Source of the DNA: Thalassovita autumnalis
GTDB lineage: Bacteria; Pseudomonadota; Alphaproteobacteria; Rhodobacterales; Rhodobacteraceae
DNA: 64,000 nucleotides
Assembly (NCBI RefSeq): GCF_001458255.1
Contig: NZ_CYSB01000009.1
Location: forward strand, 124,001 to 188,000
Direction of reading: 5' to 3'
Shown here: positions 55,127 to 63,940 of the stretch, one piece after another
How positions within the stretch are numbered: position 1 is the stretch's first letter
Layout: each line of letters begins with the position of its first letter
The notes under the pieces: model-generated
The model's database searches: none
What the model was told of the DNA's origin: nothing
The model's input: the letters and a program-made list of their open reading frames with translations, nothing else
Made by a program: the position numbers and the translations under genes

Positions 55127-55312
55127 TGTTTTTACTGTCCCCCAGTGGGTGGAGGTTTTACTCGAAGCGGCGTTTGCCGGGCAAATTGTATGTTTTGGTG
55201 GACCACCCTGTGCAAGACCTGTGAATGGCCTGTGGATAGATTGGTCCTACATCATTTTGTCGGCTGCGGCTGGTTTCTGTCAATATCTGGATGTCTCACA
55301 GCCAGAAGGTGG

Positions 55313-55354
55313 AAAAGGCACGCCAGATGACCCTGCGTGGATCGGCGTGCCTTT
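55313..55354. terminator. Hairpin, probable pyrE terminator
   Basis: AAAAGGCACGCC (55313-55324) pairs with GGCGTGCCTTT (55344-55354) across a 19-nt loop. On the minus strand the arms are ordered so that a short TTTTCC follows, about 50 bp behind the pyrE stop. The long loop makes it weaker than a classic terminator. Confidence 0.6.
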
Positions 55355-55402
55355 GCCTATGGCTGCGGCTCAACGTTGGATGAGCGGCGATCGCGCGGCG
55401 GA

Positions 55403-56083
55403 TCAGCCTTTTTTGTTGGCTTCCTGCCAGGCGCGGGGATCGTTCAGGAACGACTCAACCTCGTTCAGCGTTTCCTCATCAAAGGCTTTCTGCGCCTTGG
55501 CTTCGGCCAGCACATCCCACCAGGTGCAGAGGTAGTGCAGTTCTACGCCATGATCGCCTAGACGTTTCGTGGTCTCAGGGAAGATGTCGTAGTAGAAGAT
55601 CACCGCGGTGTGGCCGCACTCCGCGCCGGTTTCACGGATCGCATCCACAAAGGACAGCTTGGAGCCGCCATCGGTGGTCATATCCTCAACCAGCAGCACG
55701 CGCTGGCCTTCGGTCATGACGCCTTCGATGCGGGCGTTGCGACCGTAGCCCTTGGGTTTCTTACGCACATAGGTCATCGGCAGCGCCATGCGTTCAGCAA
55801 CCAGCGCGCCAAAGGGGATGCCTGCGGTTTCGCCACCGGCGATGTTGTCGAAGGCCTCAAAACCGGCGTTGCGCATAACGGTGACGGTCAGGAAATCCAT
55901 CAGCGTGGTACGGATCCGTGGGAAGGAGATCAGCTTGCGACAATCCACATAGCTGGGCGAGGGCAGGCCCGAGGCCAGCGTATAAGGCTCACGCGAGTTG
56001 AAGTTCACCGCACCGATTTCCAGCAGCATACGGGCGGAGAGGCGGGCGATTTCTTCTTTGGACGGGTAGGACGTTGGGATCAT
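55403..56083 (-). CDS. pyrE: Orotate phosphoribosyltransferase
   Basis: This enzyme joins orotate to PRPP in pyrimidine synthesis. The 226-aa protein has an N-terminal [17 protein letters not shown] stretch, [20 protein letters not shown], the catalytic-loop region [20 protein letters not shown] and the PRPP motif [20 protein letters not shown]. The ribosome-binding site AAAGGTG precedes the start. It is somewhat longer than E. coli PyrE (213 aa) at both ends. It shares orientation with pyrC, 530 bp away, with no supported gene between them. Confidence 0.96.
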   Translation of the reverse strand: MIPTSYPSKEEIARLSARMLLEIGAVNFNSREPYTLASGLPSPSYVDCRKLISFPRIRTTLMDFLTVTVMRNAGFEAFDNIAGGETAGIPFGALVAERMALPMTYVRKKPKGYGRNARIEGVMTEGQRVLLVEDMTTDGGSKLSFVDAIRETGAECGHTAVIFYYDIFPETTKRLGDHGVELHYLCTWWDVLAEAKAQKAFDEETLNEVESFLNDPRAWQEANKKG

Positions 56084-56332
56084 CTGGGCAGCACCTTTAT
56101 GAAGCGATCAGCAGCTCGCGCGCTGATAGCCGATCTATGGCGGCGATGTCGAGAGGGGTTGCGGTAGAGGTCGGGCGAGGTAGTGTGGCGTGGGTAATCT
56201 TGGGTTGTGCTGTGGGGCTTGCGAGATCAACTAGGTGTCGATCATAAAGAGATCTGCGCCAACTTCCTGCGCGCATAGCTGTCAGATAGTGGGTTGCTGC
56301 CGATTGCTTTGATTTGTTGGTGTACTGAGGCT

Positions 56333-56464
56333 GTGAAATTGCAGGTGCTTGTGGATCGTTATGATATCCTAAAGCACTTGCCGCCCAAGCTGAACGAGCT
56401 GGATGTTCATGCGGTTTGCGATGAAATCCGCCGGCAAGAAATTGAAGAAGATGCTCGCGAATAG
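56333..56464 (+). CDS. Possible gene remnant or small ORF (43 aa)
   Basis: From GTG 56333 the frame reads KLQVLVDRYDILKHLPPKLN, then ELDVHAVCDEIRRQEIEEDA, a charged helical peptide with protein-like composition. In frame it continues upstream without a stop to about 56279, but with no good start or ribosome-binding site. It may be the tail of a lost gene. Confidence is low. Confidence 0.25.
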   Translation: MKLQVLVDRYDILKHLPPKLNELDVHAVCDEIRRQEIEEDARE

Positions 56465-56470
56465 GTCTTC

Positions 56471-56546
56471 GCCCAACAAGCAATGTTGGGCCGCGCCGAA
56501 CCGCCCCCACGGGGCGGCGCGTTCGCACCACCCCTCGGTTCGGCGC
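56471..56546. repeat. Two-hairpin intergenic element, copy 2
   Basis: GCCCAAC-AAGCAAT-GTTGGGC (56471-56491) forms the first hairpin. It is followed by GCGCCGAACCG (56493-56503), an inner CCGCCCC-CAC-GGGGCGG, and the exact complementary arm CGGTTCGGCGC (56536-56546). The second part is nearly the same as at 19232-19287. The first stem differs in sequence from copy 1 but keeps pairing. It sits between pyrC and pyrE. Confidence 0.65.
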
Positions 56547-56613
56547 TAGGTCTTGCTAAGCTTTGACAGCGCCTACCCAGGCAGGCGCAGCCTTTTGTTC
56601 TCGAGCGTAACGC

Positions 56614-57654
56614 TTACGCCACTTTCCAATGCACCGGGAAGCCGGGGTCGAACACGGTGACGGGGCCGTCTTGGGTGTCGATCTGCTGCGGGAAGGCAGT
56701 GGGCGCGTCGCCTTTGGTCAGGGTCAGCGTGCCCTCGTTCACCGGCAGGCGGTAGAAGTTCGGCCCGTTTTCGCTGGCAAACTTGGCGAGGTTGTCCAGC
56801 TTGCCTTCTTCCTCAAACACATGCGCCAGGAGCGGCATGGTGTTGGTGGCGGTGAAGCAACCGGCACAGCCGCAGGGCTGCAGCTTGTTGGCGTCCGTGT
56901 GCGGCGCTGAGTCGGTGCCAAGGAAGAAGCGCGCATCGCCCGAGGTCGCGGCGGCGCGCAGGGCGATCCGGTGCTCTTCGCGTTTGGCGACGGGCAGGCA
57001 GTAGTAATGCGGTTTGATCCCACCGACCAGAATGTGGTTGCGGTTGATGATCAGGTGGTGGGTGGTGATTGTGGCGCCCAGATCCTTGTCCTGGCTGCGC
57101 ACGTAATCGGCGGCATTGGCGGTGGTGATATGTTCCATCACAACACGCAGGCCCGGGGTGGCTTTGCGGATCGGATCCAGCACCCGGTCGATGAACACGG
57201 CCTCACGGTCGAAGATATCGATGTCGTGGTCGGTGACTTCGCCATGGGTGCAGAGCGGCAGACCGATCTCGGCCATCTTTTCAAGCACCGGACGCACCTT
57301 GTCAAAGTTGGTCACACCGGAGGAGGAGTTGGTGGTCGCCCCCGCGGGGTACAGCTTCACCGCCTTGACCAGCCCGCTGGCATGGGCGGCGGCCACATCT
57401 TCAGCGTCGGTGTCTTCGGTCAGGTAGAGCGTCATCAAGGGTTCGAACGCCATGCCCTCAGGCAGGGCCGCCAGAATGCGATCCCGGTAGGCGGCGGCAT
57501 CCGCGCCCTTAACCACCGGTGGCACCAGATTGGGCATGATGATCGCACGGGCGAAATCGCGGGCGGTTTCGGGCAGGACGGCCTGCAGCATCGCGCCATC
57601 GCGCAGATGCAGGTGCCAGTCATCGGGGCGGGGAATGGTGATGGAGGTGCTCAT
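56614..57654 (-). CDS. pyrC: Dihydroorotase
   Basis: This zinc enzyme closes carbamoyl-aspartate to dihydroorotate. The start is ATG 57654 ([20 protein letters not shown]), giving 346 residues, typical for the E. coli class II type. The metal-site [10 protein letters not shown] is at the N-terminus. [15 protein letters not shown] with the carboxylated Lys comes next, then CTHGEVTD and [13 protein letters not shown] (His ligands), and FLGTDSAPH (Asp). A Cys-rich [13 protein letters not shown] loop is present, as in the family. No pyrB is nearby. Confidence 0.97.
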   Translation of the reverse strand: MSTSITIPRPDDWHLHLRDGAMLQAVLPETARDFARAIIMPNLVPPVVKGADAAAYRDRILAALPEGMAFEPLMTLYLTEDTDAEDVAAAHASGLVKAVKLYPAGATTNSSSGVTNFDKVRPVLEKMAEIGLPLCTHGEVTDHDIDIFDREAVFIDRVLDPIRKATPGLRVVMEHITTANAADYVRSQDKDLGATITTHHLIINRNHILVGGIKPHYYCLPVAKREEHRIALRAAATSGDARFFLGTDSAPHTDANKLQPCGCAGCFTATNTMPLLAHVFEEEGKLDNLAKFASENGPNFYRLPVNEGTLTLTKGDAPTAFPQQIDTQDGPVTVFDPGFPVHWKVA

Positions 57655-57706
57655 GGCCCCGCGCTTACACAAATCTACGCTGAAGTGCTAGAGCCCTAAG
57701 AGCGGC

Positions 57707-58717
57707 TTATGCCTCTGCGCCGCCTTCTGGCGCGGGCTGGTCAGCCTCCGAGGGGGCTACCGGTTCAATCCCGGGGATGCGAATTTTGCCTTCGCGGGCT
57801 GCAGCCTCCAACGCGTCAAGGCGGCGGCGGATCCGTGGGGCGCGCATCCGGCTTGTCACATTGCGGCAGACCATCGCGGCCATCCAGGGCCGTTCAGCGG
57901 CATCCATGCGGGCGATCAAGCCACGCAGGTAGCGTGGATAGTCACGGCGGGCGCGGGAGAGGCGGGCGAATTCTTCTTCGCTGAAGCGATCCTCGCCAAT
58001 GGCCTGCAGGATCGGGAACAGCAGTTCCATGCTCAGCAGGTCCGACTGCAACGCGCTGCCCATATTGGGCAGGCGCAGCTTGGTGACATTGCGGCGGGTG
58101 AACAGCGCGGCATGCATCGCGTCCAGCTCTTCACGCGGGTCATAAAGTACGTAGCCCTGTTGCGCGGCATCCATCATATCGGGCGCGTAGCCAAAACGAT
58201 CCGTGAAGGAGGTGCGGCGCATTTCAACAAAGCGATTGTCCCATTCGGTGACGCGCGGGTCCAGTGTGGCCTGTGGCTGGATTGCCAGCACATGTGCGCC
58301 GGGCGAAGCGACCGAAAAGGCCGCAGCCGCATAGCCACAGGGGCCTGCACCATAGAAAATCACCCGGTCAAATTCCTCAAAGAACCCGTCATCGATCAGC
58401 TGGTCAAAGAAGCCATAGACCTCTGGCGCGCGGAACCATGTGTCCCCATCGCTGATCACCGACAGGTGGGACCAGCCCAGCGAACGGGCGAAATCCCAGC
58501 CCAGCGGCTGTGCGCTTTCGGAAAGGGCCTGAATGCCCTGACGGGTTTCAAAGGTTACCAAGAGGATCGGTTTTTCATCCACGAAGCCAGCACAGTGGCG
58601 CGCGCCCAGGGGTTGGAAAAAGCCGGTTTCTTGGGTGATCTCGCTAAAACGCTCCAGCCATTCAGCTTTCTTCAGGCCGTTCAGCGGCGTGTCGAGCGGG
58701 TTGGGCGCGTCCAGCAT
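57707..58717 (-). CDS. Conserved protein of unknown function, hydrolase-like
   Basis: This is a 336-aa cytosolic protein. The middle (about 75-190) has SVISDGDTWFRAPEVYGFFD and VIFYGAGPCGYAAAAFSVAS, a G-x-G-x-C-G turn recalling alpha/beta-hydrolase or esterase folds but with Cys at the nucleophile place. VLAIQPQATLDPRVTEWDNR follows. The C-terminal 80 residues are Arg-rich and helical. I recall close relatives in Rhodobacteraceae labelled phosphoadenosine phosphosulfate reductase; nothing in the sequence supports that reaction. It is divergent from the multicopper oxidase gene across a 275-bp gap. Confidence 0.75.
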   Translation of the reverse strand: MLDAPNPLDTPLNGLKKAEWLERFSEITQETGFFQPLGARHCAGFVDEKPILLVTFETRQGIQALSESAQPLGWDFARSLGWSHLSVISDGDTWFRAPEVYGFFDQLIDDGFFEEFDRVIFYGAGPCGYAAAAFSVASPGAHVLAIQPQATLDPRVTEWDNRFVEMRRTSFTDRFGYAPDMMDAAQQGYVLYDPREELDAMHAALFTRRNVTKLRLPNMGSALQSDLLSMELLFPILQAIGEDRFSEEEFARLSRARRDYPRYLRGLIARMDAAERPWMAAMVCRNVTSRMRAPRIRRRLDALEAAAREGKIRIPGIEPVAPSEADQPAPEGGAEA

Positions 58718-58747
58718 ATACTCAGATCCTCAGTACCGTGCCCTTTG

Positions 58748-58764
58748 GGGTGCAACCTGCACCC
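58748..58764. promoter_or_regulatory. Short palindrome in the divergent promoter region
   Basis: GGGTGCA-ACC-TGCACCC is a perfect 7-bp inverted repeat with a 3-bp centre, 31 bp upstream of the minus-strand start at 58717 and about 230 bp from the oxidase start. It has operator-like size; no regulator gene adjoins it. Confidence 0.35.
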
Positions 58765-58922
58765 GGGGCTTTTGGGGGGCTTTGTGGGCTTTTGAGGAAA
58801 TTTGACCTGAGTTTGCGGCCAAAATGCGGAGAAACGGCGGGAATCCTAGGGCCTTTGGGGCTGTGAGGCCGGCGAATTGGGCGGAAATGTGTCGCCCGCC
58901 CGATGGCATTGGTCGGTCGGCG

Positions 58923-58950
58923 TTGAACGCGCAGGGGCTGTCCCTACTTA
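58923..58950 (+). promoter_or_regulatory. Possible promoter of the multicopper oxidase gene
   Basis: TTGAAC (58923-58928), a 16-bp spacer and TACTTA (58945-58950) lie 43 bp before the ATG at 58993. The -10 match is weak. A GGAGAGGA ribosome-binding site is downstream. Confidence 0.3.
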
Positions 58951-58992
58951 AACAGAGATTGTTTGGCGAAGGTATTCTGGCAGGAGAGGACA

Positions 58993-60462
58993 ATGGATCG
59001 CAGAGCGTTTTTGAAACTGGGCGGTGCCGGTGCAATTGCAGCGGGCACGGGCTACGCTTGGGGCCAGTCGGCAGCGCGACAGCTGCCACTGATCCCGATG
59101 ACCGATCTCACCGCCGGGATTGAGGGACGGATCGCGCTGAACCTGCAATCGGCGCAGCATGATTTTGGCACCGGGGCCTCCAGCGCCACCTTTGGCATCA
59201 ACAACAGCTATCTGGGGCCGGTTCTGCGGGTGAAGCAGGGCCAGGTGCTGCCCTTTGATGTGATGAACAGCATCGGCGATGTGACAACAATCCACTGGCA
59301 CGGGCTGCACATCCCCGGGGATGTTGACGGCGGTCCCCATCAGGAGATTGAGGATGGCGCGACCTGGTCGCCTGACGTGCCGATTGTGCAAGGGGCCTCA
59401 ATGAACTGGTTCCATTCACATATGCACGGAAAAACCGCGCAGCAGACCTACACCGGTCTGGCAGGTGTTCTGCTGATCGAAGACGAGGGGAGCCTGGCTG
59501 CAGATCTGCCCAAGACCTATGGCGTGGATGATTTCACCCTCGTCCTGCAGGACAAGATGTTCGATGCCAGCGGGCGGATGAGCTATTCGCTGACGGGCGA
59601 CACAATTGAGGAGGGGTTTCAGGGCGATACCCTCGTGGTCAACGGGGCGATTGCGCCGGTGGCGCAGGATGTGCCGACGGGATTGGTGCGGCTGCGACTG
59701 CTGAACGCCTGCAACGCGCGGTTCTTGGAGCTGTCGATGGCGACGGGGCCGATCACAGTGATCGCATCCGATGGTGGCTTCCTTTCATCCCCTGTTGAGG
59801 TGGAGAGCATCGTGATGTCCCCCGGCGAACGCTATGAGATCCTCGTTGATATGGCGGCTGTCGAAAGCAACGCGCTGACCGTCAACCTGAACGGTGGTGA
59901 TGTGGGGTTCTTTGCCAGCCTGTTTGGCGGCAATCAGAGCACGGTTGCGCTGCACCTTAATCGCACGGCGCAGGCAGGCTTCACCGGGGCGATGCCAAAC
60001 CGACTGGCTGTGTTGGAGCCCCCTAAACGGTCTGAGGCTACGGTGACCCGGTCGTTCCAGTTGGACATGGATCTGGGCGCTGATCTGACCGCACTGGCGC
60101 TGGCGTGGGATAATGTCTGCGGCGATGCCGGGGCGATGGCGATCAATGGTCAGCCAATGAAGATGGACCGGATCGACGAAAAGGTGACCAAAGGCACCAC
60201 GGAAATCTGGCGCATCACGGCGGATGAACAACAGCATCCCTTCCACGTGCACGGCTGTTCCTTCCGTATCCTTCAGCAAGAGGGAGGTGCAGCCCCCGCC
60301 TATGCGCAAGGCTGGAAGGATATGGTGCATGTTGGCGAAGGCTGGTCAGAGATCCTGGTGCGGTTCGATCATGCAGCGCCGGCCGATGCGCCGTTCATGT
60401 ATCACTGTCACATTCTGGAACACGAAGACTGCGGCATGATGGGGCAATTCACCGTGACGTAA
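58993..60462 (+). CDS. Multicopper oxidase, CueO-like, Tat-exported
   Basis: This is a 489-aa periplasmic copper oxidase, probably oxidising Cu(I) or organic substrates with reduction of O2. The start MDRRAFLKLGGAGAIAAG has a twin-Arg signal; GGAGAGGA precedes it. All copper motifs are intact: H101-W-H103 (IHWHGLHIPG), H141-S-H143 (WFHSHMHG), H415, H418 and H420 (HPFHVHG), and H471-C472-H473-x3-H477-x4-M482 (HCHILEHEDCGMM). The VDGGP and HGKTAQQ context resembles CueO, but the Met-rich insert of E. coli CueO is absent. No copper-regulator gene adjoins it. Confidence 0.93.
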   Translation: MDRRAFLKLGGAGAIAAGTGYAWGQSAARQLPLIPMTDLTAGIEGRIALNLQSAQHDFGTGASSATFGINNSYLGPVLRVKQGQVLPFDVMNSIGDVTTIHWHGLHIPGDVDGGPHQEIEDGATWSPDVPIVQGASMNWFHSHMHGKTAQQTYTGLAGVLLIEDEGSLAADLPKTYGVDDFTLVLQDKMFDASGRMSYSLTGDTIEEGFQGDTLVVNGAIAPVAQDVPTGLVRLRLLNACNARFLELSMATGPITVIASDGGFLSSPVEVESIVMSPGERYEILVDMAAVESNALTVNLNGGDVGFFASLFGGNQSTVALHLNRTAQAGFTGAMPNRLAVLEPPKRSEATVTRSFQLDMDLGADLTALALAWDNVCGDAGAMAINGQPMKMDRIDEKVTKGTTEIWRITADEQQHPFHVHGCSFRILQQEGGAAPAYAQGWKDMVHVGEGWSEILVRFDHAAPADAPFMYHCHILEHEDCGMMGQFTVT

Positions 60463-60489
60463 CAGTGGCTTAACGCAAACTTACCGAGC

Positions 60490-61551
60490 CTACTTGCCCG
60501 AGGTTTCTGCCGCGTTGACCCGCGCCTTATTGGCGTGATGGGTCAGAAACTTCGCGGCTTGCTCGGGCACGGGCTGACTGGGCGGGGTCATCAGCAGGCG
60601 GGAAAACAGGGCGCGCGATGGCTCTTCTGACAGCAGGGCCTCAAACCGGGCGTGGCGCCAGGCGACGGCCTGCTGGTGCAGGGCGGCAAGCGTTTCGTCG
60701 GCCTTCAGCTGATCCATCGCCGCCAGCATTTCCGGCGCCAAAGACTGGATTGAGCGGTCTTTTTCCACGTTAAAGTTACGTTCCACCCAGTAATCCAACC
60801 CCAGCCGATCCGCCTCATGCACGGCGCGGCCACGATCGGCCTTCAACACATAGCTTTCCATTGTGCCCAGCGGGTAATGGTTCAGCTGCGCCAGCTTGTA
60901 GTTTGACTGGCCGTAGTTGGAAAAGATCCGGGTGCGGGCAAACTTCTCAGGCAGTTCGCGGCCCTCACCGTCAAACCAGCGTTGGTCTTTCAGCCGCTCA
61001 GGATCGGGGTTGCGCGGGCGATGCACCCCCAGCTTGCCGTAGGTGCCATCATTGCGAAACAGTGTTTTGAACATCGCCGCGCGCCAGGGCCAGTGTAGCA
61101 CCACGGGTGCGGCGGCAAAGAAGGTCTGGGTGATCGGCACATCATTGTAGCGGATCTGGCCGGCGTTGCCGAACAACCGCCAGGTCAGCGGGATCGCCGT
61201 CGCCTCGGGCAGGGCATCGAACAGCGCCTCTAACGTGTGATTGCCCACATGGATGTTCACAAATTCATCGATATCCAGCGTCATCACCCAGTCTGCATCC
61301 TGCATCAGGGGGTGTTTTTCAGCCAGCTTATAGGCGGCGAACTGAATGCCGCCTTTGCCATAGGGGCCGTCATTGCGAATATGGGTCAGTTCGCCCATGT
61401 CCTGCAACCGGTCCAGCATCTGATCGGTGCCGTCCTGACAGTCGTTTGAAAACACAAGGAAATCGGTGAAGCCGACCTGTTTGTGATGGGCCAGCCATTC
61501 CAGCAGGAAGGCCCCTTCGTTGCGTAAGGTCAGGATGGCAAGCGCGCGCAT
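60490..61551 (-). CDS. Glycosyltransferase family 2/92-like protein
   Basis: This is a 353-aa GT-A protein. The start ATG 61551 (MRALAILTLRNEGAFLLEWL) avoids overlap with the upstream gene; GGAAAG lies ahead. The sequence has FTDFLVFSNDCQDGTDQMLD, the metal motif WVMTLDIDEFVNIHVG (DID), ATAIPLTWRLFGNAGQIRYN and LNHYPLGTMESYVLKADRGR. All match the corresponding parts of the next upstream gene product (LIYTNDCSDGTSEMLD, HIDVDEFINVRCG, NVAMTWRLFGHNG, LNHYALRSAESYLVKRQRGR), so the two are paralogues. It lies 5 bp after that gene on the minus strand. Confidence 0.85.
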   Translation of the reverse strand: MRALAILTLRNEGAFLLEWLAHHKQVGFTDFLVFSNDCQDGTDQMLDRLQDMGELTHIRNDGPYGKGGIQFAAYKLAEKHPLMQDADWVMTLDIDEFVNIHVGNHTLEALFDALPEATAIPLTWRLFGNAGQIRYNDVPITQTFFAAAPVVLHWPWRAAMFKTLFRNDGTYGKLGVHRPRNPDPERLKDQRWFDGEGRELPEKFARTRIFSNYGQSNYKLAQLNHYPLGTMESYVLKADRGRAVHEADRLGLDYWVERNFNVEKDRSIQSLAPEMLAAMDQLKADETLAALHQQAVAWRHARFEALLSEEPSRALFSRLLMTPPSQPVPEQAAKFLTHHANKARVNAAETSGK

Positions 61552-61555
61552 TGGG

Positions 61556-63940
61556 TCAGCTTTCCATATCAAGGGCCAGCGCGTAGGCCACGCGTTCCAC
61601 CTCGGTCAGTTTCAGCGCCACGGCCTGCTGATAGAGGTCTTCGAACTCCGCCATGCCATGCAGTTCGGCCGCTTTGGCCTGATGCCAGGCAAAGCCCGCC
61701 TCATGCAGGCGCTTCAGCTCTTTGTCCTCCAGCAGCCGGTCATATTCGGCCCTGAGGCGCGGCAGATTGCGTTGGATGGTAACATCTTTGAAGTCCGACC
61801 AGTCCATGCGGATCCAGTAGTTCAACCCGATGGAGCGATCGACATGCAGGGCGCGGCCACGCTGGCGTTTGACCAGATAGCTTTCGGCGCTGCGCAGCGC
61901 GTAGTGGTTCAACTGGATCAGATCGTAGCCGATGGATTTCTTGGAACTGCGCCAGCCTTTCTCGGCGGCCTCACGGGTCATATCGATGCCCGATCCGTTG
62001 ACCCATTTGACGCGGGATTTGAAATCCTCATCCAGTTTGTTTGGCCGGTGGCAGGAGATTTTTTCATAGGCGCCGATGTTTTTGAACATCGTCTTAAAGC
62101 CCCAGACGGTGTGCGGCTTGGGGCAGAATTTAGGGGCGCAGGTGTCAAACTGACCCACCACCAGATCATCGGCCAGTTCGGTCACGCCGTTGTGGCCAAA
62201 CAGCCGCCAGGTCATGGCAACATTGGTGGCATCGGGCACCCGGTCAAAGAAATCCTGCAGCGTGCCGTTGCCGCAGCGCACGTTGATGAACTCATCCACA
62301 TCGATATGCACGATCCATTCGGCGTTTTTCAGCACCGGCTCTTTCTGGGCCTGATTGAGGGCATATTGCTGGGGCGAGTTGCCTTTCCAATTGTCGTTGT
62401 TGCGGTGCTGCAAAACGCCCATCTCCTGCAGGCGATCCAGCATCTCGCTGGTGCCGTCGGAACAGTCATTGGTGTAAATCAGGAAATTGTCGACGCCCAT
62501 CGCACGGTGATAGGCGACCCATTCCACGATGTAAGGCGCCTCATTTTTCATGCAGCCGACGATGATATTGCCGGTGCTGCCTTTGGGCAGTTTGCGCGGC
62601 TTCATCGCGGTATAGGGCGCGGCCTCAGCGGTTTCATCAACCCGACCGATGTCATTGTGCGGCTTAAAGGAAGACCCTTGCAGCTTCTCAAAATTCTGCA
62701 CCGCCAGCGGGGGCATAATCGCGCGGGCCGCAGCCGTCAGCCCGGTGATCCCGTCACCTTCGTCTGTCGGCGCGGGGGCAGGGGCCTCCTCGGTGGAAGC
62801 ATTCAGCTTGGCCAGTTCAGCAGCCTTATGCTCTTTCTCCTCACGGGTGAACTTGTTGATCCGGTGCAGGAAGGACAGCAGGTATTGTGTAGCACGATAC
62901 CCGCGGGTCGGGTCCGCTTCGTCCCAGTCGGGCAGGGCGGCATCCGGGGTTAGGCTGGCCTTGTTAAGGCCCTTATGCGCCTTGATCAGCGCCTTGTTCT
63001 GTTTCGCAAATCCGTCTGAGATGGCTGCAAGGCTGCCGGGGGCAATTGGATCACCGTCTACCTTGATTTCATTCATGAACTTCCGCCAGAGCTGGCGGTT
63101 GATCAACCGGTCCGAGGATTTCAGCATCTGCAAGAACAGATCATTCATCTGCCGTCCACGGGTCACCCAGGCGGCAGCGGGCTGTTCAGGGGGCTCTTCG
63201 GCGTTGGCGCGGCCGATGGTCTGGTCGATGTCAAACATCGCGCGGATCTCATCGGTGACGGCCTCGGAATAAAACAGCGCCTCGTCATAGGCGCGGAAGC
63301 TCACGCAGCCTTCGCCAAAGACCGCCTCCCACTCCTGTTGCAGGCGGGCGTAATCCAGCCAGAATGGCGGATGCTGGATTTCCAGAAACTCACCGTTTTC
63401 CGGCACGATCTGATGGCCATCCAGCAGGGCATCGTCCCACCAATCAGCGGTGCCGGCCATGTCCATTTCCCGCGCCAGAGATGTCGCGCGCCCCTCCAGC
63501 ACCTGCGCGCTGTAGCGCCGGGCCAGCAGGCGGGCCTGTTCATCCACATGGGCGACAACTTTTATCTCCCCCTCAATCGGGGCCAGCAGCGCCTTTAGCC
63601 GCTCCAGCTCTGAGCGCCGCGCCAGGGACGCGCCCAATTGGCTGGCCGACAGGATCAGCTTTTCAGGACGCACAGCGGCGACATCACGCAGGATCGCCTG
63701 CTGCACCAGATTAAACAGGCTGCGCTGTTTTTCGGGATCGATATATCCGCGATTGAACCGCAGCGTGTCCACATGATCCGGATCCGTCACCGCCATATAA
63801 AGCCGGGTGTGGTTCTTGCCGCCCGCGCCGCGCGGGAACAGGATGCCTTTGGCCTCCAACTGTTCGCGTTTGCTGGCCAGCACGTCCTGAATGCGGGCCG
63901 CGCCCACCTGTTCCAAACCGATGTGCAGGTAGATCTGCAT
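61556..63940 (-). CDS. Glycosyltransferase with N-terminal degenerate sulfotransferase-like domain
   Basis: This is a 794-aa fusion. Residues 1-250 start MQIYLHIGLEQVGAARIQDV, which has the shape of a sulfotransferase PAPS loop (HIG-x-x-K-T-G-T-T), but the Lys and Thr-Thr are replaced, so PAPS binding is unlikely. Residues 250-440 are linker-like and helical with a Pro/Ala/Glu-rich part. The C-terminal 340 residues are a GT-A domain: NIIVGCMKNEAPYIVEWVAY, LIYTNDCSDGTSEMLDRLQE, WIVHIDVDEFINVRCGNGTL and a conserved NHYALRSAESYLVKR segment. It overlaps the next upstream gene by one stop/start (ATGA) and lies 5 bp before the adjacent GT gene. Confidence 0.82.
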   Translation of the reverse strand: MQIYLHIGLEQVGAARIQDVLASKREQLEAKGILFPRGAGGKNHTRLYMAVTDPDHVDTLRFNRGYIDPEKQRSLFNLVQQAILRDVAAVRPEKLILSASQLGASLARRSELERLKALLAPIEGEIKVVAHVDEQARLLARRYSAQVLEGRATSLAREMDMAGTADWWDDALLDGHQIVPENGEFLEIQHPPFWLDYARLQQEWEAVFGEGCVSFRAYDEALFYSEAVTDEIRAMFDIDQTIGRANAEEPPEQPAAAWVTRGRQMNDLFLQMLKSSDRLINRQLWRKFMNEIKVDGDPIAPGSLAAISDGFAKQNKALIKAHKGLNKASLTPDAALPDWDEADPTRGYRATQYLLSFLHRINKFTREEKEHKAAELAKLNASTEEAPAPAPTDEGDGITGLTAAARAIMPPLAVQNFEKLQGSSFKPHNDIGRVDETAEAAPYTAMKPRKLPKGSTGNIIVGCMKNEAPYIVEWVAYHRAMGVDNFLIYTNDCSDGTSEMLDRLQEMGVLQHRNNDNWKGNSPQQYALNQAQKEPVLKNAEWIVHIDVDEFINVRCGNGTLQDFFDRVPDATNVAMTWRLFGHNGVTELADDLVVGQFDTCAPKFCPKPHTVWGFKTMFKNIGAYEKISCHRPNKLDEDFKSRVKWVNGSGIDMTREAAEKGWRSSKKSIGYDLIQLNHYALRSAESYLVKRQRGRALHVDRSIGLNYWIRMDWSDFKDVTIQRNLPRLRAEYDRLLEDKELKRLHEAGFAWHQAKAAELHGMAEFEDLYQQAVALKLTEVERVAYALALDMES

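Larger units (their letters stand above)
56084..56613. other. 530-bp gap between pyrE and pyrC without a supported gene
   Basis: The interval is less GC-rich than its surroundings near 56200-56460 and contains the second copy of the two-hairpin element (56471-56546). Two weak coding traces are seen: a 43-codon frame on the plus strand (56333-56464) and a minus-strand frame ending 13 bp before the pyrE start (56097-56276; RSLYDRHLVDLASP, then [19 protein letters not shown]). Neither has convincing start signals. The stretch may be a decayed gene plus the promoter and leader of pyrE. Confidence 0.5.

Noticed and set aside
55127-55402. Search for an extra gene between dnaB and pyrE
   Set aside because: Only short frames antisense to the neighbours were found; the region has a hairpin and probably the dnaB promoter.
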